Source: Leucaena leucocephala
Lineage: Eukaryota > Streptophyta > Magnoliopsida > Fabales > Fabaceae
Reading direction: 5' to 3'
Assembly: GCA_037074615.1 (NCBI GenBank)
Contig: CM073551.1
Location: forward strand, 17,421,750 to 17,485,749
DNA: 64,000 nucleotides
Part shown: one piece after another, positions 31,595 through 42,065 of the stretch
Position numbering within the stretch: the stretch's first letter is position 1
How the letters are laid out: every line of letters starts with the position of its first letter
Notes under the pieces: model-generated
Seen by the model: only the letters and a program-made list of their open reading frames with translations
What the model was told of the DNA's origin: nothing
The model's database searches: none
Position numbers and translations under genes: made by a program

Positions 31595-33626
31595 ATAAAT
31601 AGCAGGGGTGTTCATTTTTATACAAGTAATTGTAGTTTTACTTTTTACTTTTTGTATTTGAAGCAATCTACTTACTTAGGAGAAAAATAATTTTTACCCT
31701 ACATATCTCCAACCTTTACTTGTGGAGAAAACCTAATTCTCTTTCTTTCTTTCTTTTTTTAAAGAGCATATCCTTTATTCTCAATACTTTAATAAAGATT
31801 AGTCTTTATCATGAGCAAATCAACGAATAATTTGAATTTTTAACTTTAAAAAAACAACAACGTGGCTATTATTGAAAGATACCAAGAAAAGAACCTTGTG
31901 GAAACATGATAACACTTCAAAGCAAAAAAGCAAAAATAAAACTAAAAACTATATGGGAACTATCAAAAGGATGAGCGTCCGAGTATCTATGTGCTTTTAG
32001 TCCAATAGTGGTTTTCTTGGCTGTCTTGCCCTAATTAGACAAAGCAACTACGCACTCCAAACATTGTTCAAATTCTAACTAAAAAAAGTATATATATTTA
32101 TTGTTCAATAATATTTTGAATATAATTATATCCGATATAATGATCCATATGTTTAAGAAAAAAGTATACATTCTTGGTTGGGCTAAATTAGGAGAATATT
32201 TGGGCCCAAACACACTAACATATGCTGGAAGAATAAGTGAATAACTCCGATATAGAGTTTGTCAGTGTAAAGTTTTGTTAAATTTTTTTGTGTCCTAAAT
32301 TCGATTCTTAAAAAAAATACTTTACTACGAGGGATAGTGACAAATCTCAAAATTAAATACCTAATGATAAGATTTAATAAATATTATCAAAAAAGAAAAC
32401 GTGAATAGCCCATCATTGTGGAAATGTAACTTTGTTTTGGAACCACATGTTGCCCGGTATGTTCGTTGTCGTTTATTTTTGACTAAATGTTTAATATTTT
32501 GGGATATATTTTGATCCTTAAATTCTATGAAATTTATCTTGACTCTAATATCTATATTTAGTTTGGCCCTTAAGAAATTTTGTTTGGACGGGATTGTCAT
32601 GGACGATGTATCCTACGTGAGGGAATATCTATAATGGTTTATTTGTAGAGCTTTTAGAGTTTCCTAAGCTAGCTATGGAGGTCTCGCCTTGGTTGTTTCC
32701 CATTTTCCTCTTTTAGTCCCTCTAAAATATTTGAATTTTTCAAAGATCAAATTGTCAATTAAGTTTCTCATCATACCTTTATGGCTGAATAAACTAGTAA
32801 ACCTTTTTATTGGATGAGATTTTAGACCAACCGTTAAACCTGCACAAAACCCAATACATTTAACCATTTTTTATTGAAATACAATTTTCTGGATCTTAGG
32901 AGTGATTATCATTGCTATACACACACAAGTAATTTATTTGAAATTAAAAGGACATGATTCTTGGAAAACGATTAAAAATAGTGTGTTTTAGTCACTTCCA
33001 ACATCATCAGCTATCCTTAATCTAACTGACTGGTTGCCAATAGTCGAAGCAATTCTGTTTGGCTCAATGGAGGAGAGGGGAAGGAATAGATTCTAATGGA
33101 AGGGAGAGCAAGTGAGAAATTTTAATATTACCTAATTTAGATTGATTTGGAGATAGGGTAGTGTAGGGATTTTAATGCTAACTTGTTTAGTTCAAGAAGA
33201 AAGGGTAAAAAAAATATTTTTACATGGACAAATTTATCTTTATTTTATTTACGTTTCAAATTTTGTAGATTGTTTAATAAAATATAATTATGAATTTTAT
33301 ATATATCCAAAATTATAATTGTACTTATAATATAAAATTTTTAAATAATTATGAAGAATAGGCATATGGACCATGCATTTATCAGTTTATTAATAAAACA
33401 CACATCTATTCCATCAATATTGGTTTTATGAAAAGTTTATAAGAAGGTGGACTTAGAAGCCATAATTGATTTTATCAGAGACTACCTGTTTGTGATTTTG
33501 GATTTGAAAGAGTAGAATTCAGTGCTGGCATAATAAGCTTAGGAAAAAAAACTCAAAATAATTATACTTCATAATCAAATCCAAAATCAATCATTGCTCT
33601 TTATGTCATGCAATTGCTATGTGACA
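31595..33626. repeat. Repeat-rich spacer
   Basis: 31675-32030 is the second copy of the 350-bp repeat at 30040. 32430-32905 is the second copy of the dispersed repeat at 14740. 33050-33420 is related to 46785-47560 (TTTTAATATTA, GGGAT TTTAATG, AATATTTTTA..TAAATAATTATC-type words after TGTTTGGCTC). No coding sequence. Confidence 0.5.
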
Positions 33627-33839
33627 ATACATACATACATACATACATACATACATACATACATACATACATACATACATACATACATACATACATACAT
33701 ACATACATACATACATACATACATACATACATACATACATACATACATACATACATACATACATACATACATACATACATACATACATACATACATACAT
33801 ACATACATACATACATACATACATACATACATACATACA

Positions 33840-33869
<30 letters not shown>
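33627..33869. repeat. (ATAC/CATA)n tetranucleotide microsatellite, about 60 units
   Basis: About 243 bases of perfect 4-bp repeats with no interruption seen. It opens all reading frames on both strands (YIHT and MYVC poly-repeats), which is an artefact and not a protein. Confidence 0.95.
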
Positions 33870-33872
<3 letters not shown>

Positions 33873-33884
33873 TCAATACAAATA

Positions 33885-34068
33885 GGGGTTGGTCCGAATG
33901 ATAAGCAGCTCGGTATCGCTTAAGCGAGATCTCGAATTCGAGCCTTGACATATGCATAAAATCTCCATTGGGAAACTCACCCACCATAACCAAGTGCGCG
34001 ACGTGGGTCGAATCCGGATGTAGTCGGAACAAAGGTTTGGTTAACTGGGTGGACAATAAAAAAAAATT
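33885..34068 (+). mobile_element. tRNA-derived SINE
   Basis: The 5' end has an A-box-like TGGTCCGAATGATAAGC and, about 35 bp on, a B-box-like GAATTCGAGCC, the internal RNA polymerase III promoter of tRNA-type SINEs. The body contains ACTCACCCACCATAACCAAG and GCGCGACGTGGGTCGAATCC, and it ends with TAAAAAAAAAT. A diverged copy of its 3' half is at 53225-53342. It sits 15 bp after the microsatellite. Confidence 0.7.
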
Positions 34069-34326
34069 AGGCATATTCTGTCTTGCTAAATTGGAATAGA
34101 GTTCTATTTATTTTCAGCTAATTAATGAACAGTAAAAGTAAAAAAAATACTAAAAACATATATCTATTTTAGACTTCAAACTAATCTCTAGCCCCACAAT
34201 AAAAAACCAAATAGTTAAAATAGTATCCGGACAATGATATAGAAATGCCAATTCCCTCATCAATACCTAACATATAGAAAAACTGTATTCGTTACAAGTT
34301 ACAAACTATTAAGAGAATAAGAGTTA

Positions 34327-34596
34327 AAGGTGTAAATATAACTATGAGCTTTTAATATATATGCATCAGTCCTCATAACTTGGTGGGAGATGAGTGAACA
34401 TCGGTCTTGCACCTAAGAGTTGACATGTGGCACGTGGTGGGACCCATATATAAAAAAGTAACGGACATTTAGAACCTTTAATAGAGATGGCATTTTTTAT
34501 CCTTTTGAAAATGTTTGTGTGCATTTGTGCACCCAAGAAAAGTTTATGGTACCAAAAATGTACATCCACAAAAAGTTGGTGGGTATATTTGCACCT
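34327..34596. mobile_element. Short MITE-like inverted repeat element
   Basis: Ends AAGGTGTAAATATAACTATGAGC and, reverse-complemented, AAGGTGCAAATATACCCACCAAC. About 270 bp, non-coding, with GTTGACATGTGGCACGTGG inside. No clear target duplication. Confidence 0.5.
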
Positions 34597-34762
34597 TAAT
34601 CCTATTATTAATGTGCATTAGACAAACCAGCATATAAAAGCAACACTAAGAAAGAAGAAGCGAATACCCTTTGAGGTCTTGCATTGAACCAGTCAAGCAA
34701 TGAGGTTTATATATGAGTGAACTTCATAACTCTATAAAATTATGGAGCCTACTCGCCTCGTC

Positions 34763-35217
34763 TCACAATGAGACTAAGGATGCCTCAACAGAAGCTAACT
34801 CATTTCTAAGAGTCGAAGCTTTGGCTTCAGTCTCCTCAAGCTTTCTCTTGAGTTCATCTCCATCACCACAGCTCTCAATGCAACCATACACGTAACTGAG
34901 CCAAGAAGCATCAAAACCAACTGCTTCTAAGGCAGCACAACACTCTTTGATGTAGTTTCGATCATCCTCTATCAAGTCGCATCTCCGAGTACTCCTCAAA
35001 ATGCGAGTGACTTCAGTGAATAAGGTAGCGAATACTCTTCGTCGCTTTGCATTGAACCAATCAAGCACTTGAGGATGACGCTCCAACCCAACCTCTAAAT
35101 ATGGCAAGTTTTGTTTGGAAATGTCATTCAACCAGTTGTAGTTGCCATAAGTATTCGATTCCAATATTGATGAAGTCATAGGTTCTGAAGCTTTCGAAGG
35201 TGATGGATCTATAGTTA
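34763..35217 (-). CDS. Gene B last exon, helical domain with C-terminal coiled coil
   Basis: Bounded by TCACTTCTAG|TAACTA and a TAG/TAA stop at 34763; 150 residues. The first 25 are polar (TIDPSPSKASEP). Then comes a compact helical region with LERHPQVLDWFNAKRRRVF, ILRSTRRCDL, ECCAALEAVGFDASWLSYVY, and finally a heptad coiled coil ELKRKLEETEAKASTL. The FDxSWL word and overall plan recall the C-terminal region of plant MATH/coiled-coil proteins, but the similarity is weak and from memory. It is not an LRR or a known receptor signalling domain. It could be an integrated decoy-type domain. Start and frame are secure from splice phase. Confidence 0.62.
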
Positions 35218-35354
35218 CTAGAAGTGAGAAAATAGGATGCATCAAGTTTTGGAAAAATAAAATATAATATTCTCTTGCTAAAATAAACGCATTACTTGCT
35301 CTATCAATTTATGTTAAATTAATTGGATCTTACAAAACAAAGCCAATGTCATAC

Positions 35355-35465
35355 TTGCATTAGGAATCATGGTTGCCTTTGGTACATTTTGAGCAGTTGG
35401 ACTTGAAGGCTTCTTAATGGTCTCGCAGATCTTTTGAGTCTCCATATATGGATCATATGATGCTT
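35355..35465 (-). CDS. Gene B exon 7, 111-bp phase-1 repeat exon
   Basis: Bounded by AATCTACTAG|AAGCAT and AATGCAA|GTATGA. Encodes EASYDPYMETQKICETIKKP ... AQNVPKATMIPNA, near-duplicate of exon 5. Confidence 0.58.
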
Positions 35466-35560
35466 CTAGTAGATTTTTATTAACACCATAATAGAATTGT
35501 TGGTTAATCCAAAGATACTTCCCCCAAAAAAATAACAAAGATATAAAATAGGATAAGAAC

Positions 35561-35617
35561 CTGTGTTTTGTGCTGTGGAAAGTTCTGGAGCTTGTGAAGG
35601 TGATGGAGACATTGTTG
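35561..35617 (-). CDS. Gene B exon 6, 57-bp phase-1 exon
   Basis: Bounded by TAATTTCCAG|CAACAA and AACACAG|GTTCTT. Encodes ATMSPSPSQAPELSTAQNT. The PSPSxAxE word recurs at the start of exon 8 (PSPSKASE). Confidence 0.58.
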
Positions 35618-35658
35618 CTGGAAATTAGAAAATAGGATGAGTCAAGTTTTGAAGAAAT

Positions 35659-35804
35659 CTTTTTTTTCCAACCCAGTTCGAGTCCCCACTTGGTGGGGGT
35701 GCTGGGGAAGGGAATAATCTAAGCAGCCTTACCCCTGCTTTGCAGGGAGGCTGGTTCGAACCCGCGACCTCAGACCCCACGGCAAGCGAGCTTACCGCTG
35801 AGCC
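35659..35804 (-). mobile_element. Au-like tRNA-derived SINE in gene B intron
   Basis: 146 bp on the minus strand flanked by a perfect 15-bp duplication AAGTTTTGAAGAAAT (35644-35658 and 35805-35819). It opens with the A box TGGCTCAGCGGTAAGC, has the B box GGTTCGAACC about 35 bp on, then GGTAAGGCTGC and CCCTTCCCC as in Au-type SINEs, and ends in an A/T-rich tail. It lies between exons 5 and 6. Confidence 0.88.
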
Positions 35805-35911
35805 AAGTTTTGAAGAAATGAAATGAATAAAATATTCTCTTTCTAAAAATATATTACTTGCTCTATGAATTTATGTTGAATTAATAGGATCCGGAAAAAC
35901 AAAGTAAATGC

Positions 35912-36019
35912 CTGCATTAGGAATCATGGTAGAGCTTGGGACATTTTGAGCAGTTGAAATTGAAGGCTTCTTGATGGTGTCACACATCTCTTGAGCCACA
36001 ATAGATAAATCATGTGATT
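35912..36019 (-). CDS. Gene B exon 5, 108-bp phase-1 repeat exon with GC donor
   Basis: Bounded by CTACTGGAAG|AATCAC and AATGCAG|GCATTT, so its donor appears to be GC not GT. Encodes ESHDLSIVAQEMCDTIKKP ... AQNVPSSTMIPNA. Very close to exon 7 in sequence. Confidence 0.5.
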
Positions 36020-36112
36020 CTTCCAGTAGATTTTGATCAACACCATGATAGAATTGCTAATTAATCCAATGAATACTTAAAAAAAAAAAAAGATAAAGCA
36101 CAAGATAAGAAC

Positions 36113-36190
36113 CTGTGCTTGGTACTGAGTCAAGGCTCTCTATGTCTTGGTCAGTTTGAAGGGTGTCATGTATTTCTTGAGTTCCAATAG
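36113..36190 (-). CDS. Gene B exon 4, 78-bp phase-1 repeat exon
   Basis: Bounded by TTTGTGTAG|CTATTG and AGCACAG|GTTCTT. Encodes AIGTQEIHDTLQTDQDIES ... PST. Related in DNA (CTATTGxxxCTCAAGAxAT) to exon 5. Confidence 0.6.
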
Positions 36191-36480
36191 CTACACAAAT
36201 AAAGAGTTTATGAGACGGAGTTTTTCTAGGTAAAATTAAAGTAAGAATTATTTCTCCAAATATATAAATAAATAAAGTAAGCCTATGATAAGTGCAATAG
36301 AAAAGTGTTGTTGAAATTTCTGCAGAATAAAAAAGGTCATGGAATGTACCAAAGCAGAGTGATGTATTTAATTTCTAACTATTGTGATTCCTCTAATAAG
36401 CCAAGTACTATAATGGGCATTCATTACCTTATAAGTAAGTAATTTAGATAATTTGTCACATGTTAAAACAATATGAGTAC

Positions 36481-36576
36481 CTGCATCATAAACTCCTGTG
36501 GGCCTAAGAGCAATAGCACCTTCAACCAATGGCCTTTCAATGTTCTGACCCATATCTTGAGTCCCCTTTGCTAAAC
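36481..36576 (-). CDS. Gene B exon 3, 96-bp phase-1 repeat exon
   Basis: Bounded by AAACTAATAG|GTTTAG and GATGCAG|GTACTC. Encodes GLAKGTQDMGQNIERPL ... GVYDA. The TQDM word aligns with TQEI, AQEM and TQKI of the later exons. Confidence 0.6.
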
Positions 36577-37382
36577 CTATTAGTTTCAAACATGCTGGAG
36601 TAAACAGAATGATACAACATTTTAACAAAAATACAAATATATTACTTCTGAAAACTGCCAAAAAAAGAAAGAAAATTACTTTCTTTATTGTTGACAGTTG
36701 TGGCTTGCTTGAACAGACACTTGCTAGATTGAGTCATTGCGTATTGTGATTCTTCTTGTAGTTTTTAATTCCCATAATAGCACATCAGAATTGTTAATTA
36801 ATAAAAAAATGCAGAGCTTTGTTTCCAGCAACCTAAACAAAGCTCATCTCAATGGTTTCATGAATTCCTTGAATCTAATAAATAGATAAATAAACAAGTA
36901 AAGAATGAAACATGCTTTTTGCAAAATAAATAAATTGGCATGATTTCAGTAGTTGAAACCAAGGGTCCGTGGATTATTTTCACACATCTTTCGAATATCA
37001 ATAACTAAATTAGTGAGAACTTTAATATAGAATGGCATGAGGTTTTAGGAAAAATAATAATAAATTTCTTGCTTCTTATATGTGAGAAATGCTTTATGTT
37101 CTCTGTGGCTAATAATAAAGGTGGTGATTTGATTAAACAAAATCTGGCACCGAGAGAAGTTTCTGATCATGTCATTAGTTTTAGATGATTTCAGATTATA
37201 AAATCAGAATTCAAAGTATTTCACCAAAAAAAAAAAAAGAACATTAATCAAGCCAGTGGATATGATGACAATCTGTCGCTGTGCAATCTATTGAACAAAA
37301 GACATCAGTCACTAAATATACCAAAGTTAAAGAAATATCTGATTATTTATGGCAATTGAAGAATGCAAGACAATCTTAATAC

Positions 37383-37587
37383 CTGTATCTTGATTGGTAG
37401 AAGGGATGGAGGCATTTTGAATAACTTGAGCCAGATGCTTCTCATTCTGCTCTCTATAATAATATTCCCTTGGAAGCTTGTGTGTTTCTTGCTTGCTAGT
37501 ATCTGCAATCTGAATATGCTTTGCTTGTCCTACTTGCTCCTTAGAGCTTGGTGCCCCAGTAACATCCATATTTAAGTTTTCATTTGT
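37383..37587 (-). CDS. Gene B exon 2, polar linker
   Basis: Bounded by TGAAATACAG|ACAAAT and GATACAG|GTATTA. Encodes TNENLNMDVTGAPSSKEQ through SIPSTNQDT, a polar, probably disordered segment. The exon is 205 bp, entering in phase 0 and leaving in phase 1, which sets the phase for all following exons. Confidence 0.6.
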
Positions 37588-37750
37588 CTGTATTTCAGTT
37601 TACATATTTGTTCAGTCAATCATATTTCGTTACAAAACAATATTGTATTTTGCTCTTTATTTTCTAGATGGAGGTTGAGACAGAGACATTGAAAACAAGA
37701 ATATCAAAGGAGTGTCAATCATCTTAGAATTTACTTTTAAGCAAGCGTAC

Positions 37751-38435
37751 CTTGCCTATGAACAAATGCTTGATAGTGGTGTTAAGGTCCCCTTTCCATC
37801 GGTTTTTCCCATTTTCCACTTCCACTAATTTCAGGAATGGAGCAACAGTGATTCCATATGAGAAATTTTGCATTTTGTAGCATCTTGTCACTTTCATTGT
37901 CACCAAAGATGGGAATATGAACGTGTGTTTCCCCATGCAAAAGCTTTTGAAATGGGATAGACAAGTTAGTTCCAAATCCTTCAAGCTTTCAAATGTGATC
38001 TCTTGCTCTGATTCTCCTTCCTTAGTCATAACAAACTCCTCTAGCATCCCACAATTTCTAACTACCAAGCTGGTGAGGTGGACGAGACTTTTAGCAGTGA
38101 AAGATGTCATTAAGTACATAAGCCCATTGCAATCCTCCACTAATAAGAATGTTAAATTTGTGAAACATGTCGATGGTGGTGCCAATCTTGTTATCCTAGA
38201 ACATTCCCTTATATACAGTTCTTCAAGGTTTTGAATTAGGGGATGTGATGCTGAGTCCTCATCATTCCATATATGCTCAAACTGCTCCAATTGAAATAGC
38301 AACAATGTTTTAATTTGGGTGAGGCTTTCAAATGTACAATGGCCAGTTTCTTTTGAAGGAAAGAGTGTTTCAAAAGAACTACGACGTGCTTGAATTGTAG
38401 TTGTAGCTGGGAATTTTTGAAAACATCCATTCTTC
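37751..38435 (-). pseudogene. Gene B exon 1, C-terminal LRRs
   Basis: The acceptor TTTTATACAG at 38436 precedes GAAGAATGGATG. The LRR frame is GRKNGCF..., open to the donor GGCAAG|GTACGC at 37751. LRR units: LEELYIRECSRITRLAPP, LTFLLVEDCNGLMYLMTS, LTSLVVRNCGMLEEFV, LVTMKVTRCYKMQNFS. These correspond to gene A's last exon (LEYLDVDECSNLKNLVPS and so on). The alternate frame from the ATG at 38431 gives MDVFKNSQLQLQF and ends after about 65 codons. Confidence 0.75.
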
Positions 38436-41119
38436 CTGTATAAAATGACAAGTAAATTTAATGCTTGAATAAACAAAGTAAGGATAAATATAAGTGTATA
38501 TATATTATAATTAAATAACAGCATATTTTGAATATTTTAGATTAAATATATAAATATTTTATATCTATTTTTCGTAAAAAATACCTGGCACATGAAACTT
38601 GTTAAAAATATATCTGTTTATAAAAAAACTTCAAATATACTAATAGACTTAGCCCTTCAAATAGGCCTAAACATGCCACCTTTATAACAGGCTTAGGCTA
38701 ACTTGATAGGTTTAATAGGTTTATTAGAAAGTCTAGCTTTACCTATTAAATGAAATAGTTCTTCAAAAAGCTATATACTTGCTCCTATTTTTAAATATAA
38801 GCGCAGGTCCCTAGGCCCCTTATAGGTTGCTTGGCTTATTTCTTGCCCTAGATGTAACCCAATAAAAAACCTGATTTCTATTCTTCTATTTTGACTTTTC
38901 GAGAATGTTAGTGAATACATTTTGATTTTCAGTTACATATATTTTTCTTGCTTTCCATATTGATTTTATGATTAACCAGCATTAAATCAAATTTATGAGT
39001 GCAATACACTTGATTTTGCGATTTACTTTGTGAGTGGCTTTGCTTTAAAATTTGTATCCCTACTTTGTCCCTTAATAGGAATCACTTTATCCTTCAACTG
39101 TTGGGCTTGGGAGATCTGAGCATTACAATCTGAGGAGAACCACCTAATATTTTTAGTTCTTAAAAGGATGCATATAAGTGAGATTAACAATATTTATTAA
39201 CCCAAAATCTTAAGAAGTCAAGTTGATTCTTTTATTTGTCTACAATTTTTGTTCTAATTTTATTCGATGTGAAACGTTTTCCCACATTAAGTGGCATTTG
39301 AATTTTAAGATTAGTTATAAATGAAGATGAAAAGCTAAATTATTTCGGATGTTGTTTCTTAGGGTCACTATGTATAACATCACCTTGAAACTTTTCAGAA
39401 TAAATTGAGTCTTGATTATGTTTTATACCACCTCAGCCTAAACATGGCTCCCAAGTAGGTCCAATCTTATGATCTTTCTTTCATCTAAATATACTAATGT
39501 TTTCAACACTCCTCCTTGCTATGGTACTCTTTCTTATCAAACTCTCAGTCAAGGCAATTCTATTAGTACTTTGTATAAGATTGGTCAGTGGAGGAATGCC
39601 CAAAAAAAATATGCAAATTCAAGAGACTAGCCACCATGTGTTTTTGGAGTTCGATTCAACATATTGAAGGTTCAAAACACAAATATATACTTGGAGGAGA
39701 TAAACTGAGCTATAGTGTTATATACTTTGAAAGGTTTTAATAGACTCGAAGAAGACTTGCTTAAAACTACAAGAGACATTATAATTATATGAAGAGTAAT
39801 CTTATGGGAGTCCATTAGTTTTATAAGTCAGTTATTTTTTTCTAATCTAAAATACATAAAACCCCCTAACTTTGATTTAGATAACCTCCATAGCTTTTAA
39901 AGAATTAAATTAAAGACTTTAATATTTCATATTTTAATTATCAAACTTTAACTGTTAATATTTATCAAACCTCCATGGATAACCTCTATTTTTATATTTT
40001 TTATTATATATTACCTTATTTGGCATTTGGTATATATTTTAAGTTTTTCTAAATACTTAAAATAAAATACTTATAAAATATAAAATATTTAAATAACACT
40101 TCACATATAATTTAAAGTATTTTTTAAATACTTAAAAAATATAAAATACTTAAAAAAGTATTTAAAATATTTATTTGACCATTTAGTGTTTAAATAAAAA
40201 AATATAAGCTACTTAAAGTTATATGTAAATTTCTAAATATTATTTCTTAAATGAAGTGGTATATAATAAAAAATATACAAATTATGACATACAAAAATTG
40301 TTACCTTTAATAACAATTTTAGCGTCAAGGGCTTGATAATTAAAATATAAAATATTAATATCTTTAATTTAAATTTTTAAAAGTTATAGAGGTTATTTAT
40401 AACTAACACAAAATGTAGGTGGTTTTGTAAATTTAAACCTTTTTTCTATTTATTTTGTAATTTCTGTTTTTTAACAAGGTTGAGGTCCGAGAGGCATTAA
40501 TTAGTACTTTAAGTACAATTTAATCTTTGGGCGAAAAAAGTACAATTTAATCGTTAATCAGATTATTACTAATTATCTTATCTGTTAAATATTTTTGGTA
40601 CATTTAGACAAATTTTAAGTAATTTTTATTTTGAAAATCAATAACTTGTTCTAAAGCTTGAGTAAATTTTTAATAAAGAAAGACATTTTCAGTAAGAATA
40701 TATTTAAAAATATTAATAAACAAATCAGATTAAAAATTTAAAATTATTGAAGAAAATATGAAGTTAGATAAGTATTTAAGTATAACAATATAACAAAAGT
40801 TTTCAAATATATATTAAAATTATTTATAGATAAATATAAATGTTTAAATTAAATGATACTTGAGTAATATTAAAACTAAGAAAAGGTAATTTTGGACAAA
40901 AAAAGGTCAACATTGTGTTTTAACAGTTAGGTAAATGAAAATGAAATATTAAAAATAAAAGAGAGGTTTGTATAATTAATTTTCAAGAAAGGTTGTTATA
41001 AGTTTCCGAAATAAAAGGAAATCTCTGTAATTTAGATTAAATAGAAATTTTAAGAAAGTATAATTCATTATTAGGAATTTTGAATTTAAATTATTCAAAA
41101 ACAATCTGATCTTATATCT
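38436..41119. other. Gene B leader intron with duplicated and inserted repeats
   Basis: 39014-39440 is duplicated at 43432-43840 at high identity (CTTTATCCTTCAACTGTTGG, GGAGAACCACCTAA, GATGAAAAGCTAAATTATTT). 39845-40440 is a MITE-like inverted repeat (CCTAACTTTGATTTAGATAA / TACATTTTGTGTTAGTTATAA as complement). 39470-39840 is present here but missing from the downstream copy. No gene seen. Confidence 0.55.
39845..40440. mobile_element. MITE-like inverted repeat element
   Basis: Left arm ACATAAAACCCCCTAAC...AGATAACCTCCATAGCTTTT; right arm reverse-complements to ACAAAACCACCTACA...AAATAACCTCTATAACTTTT. About 595 bp, AT-rich, non-coding. Partial relatives at 26950-27290 and 43840-44160. Confidence 0.5.
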
Positions 41120-42065
41120 CCGTTAACAGTATTTCAAGAGAACCATATCCAAAAGTTTCCTTGCTCTGTGTGAATGAGTTGAGCTTGATGAGCTTGAGAT
41201 GTGAGAGGCAGCAACTAAATAAGTTATGTAGTTGAAACCCCAGAGAGAGAAAGTAATTAAACTAGAAACATATTATTATTGTTCATACAAATCCAAATCC
41301 AAATCCAAAAATTTCTAATCAAGACAAAAAATTTAATTACCAGTATCACTTTATGAACAGCACCACTTTCTTGCCTCTGATAAATTAAAACACAGATGAA
41401 GACAGCACTAAAACTTCTAAAATGCAAACTTCTTCTTCTTCTAAGAGTTTTCTTCTTCTTTTTTCTGTTTATATAAATTTAGTTCAGATCCAAATATCTA
41501 AATACAGGCAAGCAGTACGAAACCTTGTAAAGAAGATTGGCAAGCAATTAAAGTAAACAACTTAATCAATGCAAAAGAAGAGTGACAGCTGAAGAGATTT
41601 TAAACGAAAACACACCAACCTTTTTTGTTATTTTGTTCTGAGAGTGAGTTTATATTGAGATGGACAGGCAGTGAAAAAAAATTGAAAGATTTTTTTTCTA
41701 ATTTTTAAATATTTTTGCGGGAATATGGTTGACAAGAACCCTACAAACTTACTGCATAAAAGAAAAATAACATTTTTTTTTTGTTTTTGGAATACAGCTT
41801 AATACATCTGGTAGATCACCAAAACAAACTCGATCAGAAAATTGAGAGCAAGGAAACAAATTTAGTAAACATATTTAAAAACTCGAAACGTTTTAGAAAA
41901 TGAGAAGTTTGGGTTGAATTGATTTCGTCTGCAACTGGAAGGAAACTGAAGAAGACAGTGTTGAAAAAGAGTTTGAGAGGAATTAGAAACAACGAAAATG
42001 AGATGTTCAAGAAGTAGAAAGCAATGGCCAAACAATTTGTGCAATCACAAGATCTAATATAATAA
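41120..42065 (-). promoter_or_regulatory. Receptor 5' leader/promoter block, copy L2 (gene B)
   Basis: Second copy of the leader block and the nearest upstream of gene B, with the acceptor at 38436 giving a 2.7-kb leader intron. The pyrimidine-rich first exon ends CTGATCGAGTTTGTTTTG|GTGATC. The inner donor found as GAGCAAG|GTAA in other copies is here GAGCAAGGAAAC, so that donor is mutated. Another donor, GATACTG|GTAATT, is kept. Confidence 0.6.

Larger units (their letters stand above)
34763..38435 (-). pseudogene. Gene B: receptor-derived LRR segment with C-terminal exon array and helical/coiled-coil domain
   Basis: Eight exons with consistent phase: 38435-37751 (LRR), 37587-37383, 36576-36481, 36190-36113, 36019-35912, 35617-35561, 35465-35355, 35217-34763. 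The LRR exon carries IWNDEDSASHPLIQNLEELYI, SCFTNLTFLLVEDCNGLMYLMTS-type repeats and the conserved end KGDLNTTIKHLFIGK. Exons 3-7 are 96, 78, 108, 57 and 111 bp, all multiples of three with phase-1 introns on both sides, and partly repeat one another. The last exon encodes about 150 residues ending in a coiled coil. There is no CC or NB-ARC: the leader acceptor and ATGGATGTTTTC are followed at once by LRR-type sequence, and that ATG is out of frame with the LRR. It may be a deletion pseudogene or be translated from an internal Met; the downstream exons are all open, which argues for recent function. Confidence 0.7.

Noticed and set aside
33627..33869. CRISPR array
   Set aside because: Pure 4-bp tandem repeats without spacers, in a plant genome.
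33594..34074. Long open frames of YIHT and MYVC repeats on both strands
   Set aside because: They are translations of the (CATA)n microsatellite, which has no stop in any frame.
37724..37750. LRR exon of gene B reading on to a stop at 37724
   Set aside because: A clear donor GGCAAG|GTACGC and phase-consistent downstream exons make splicing more likely; the alternative remains possible if the gene is truncated.
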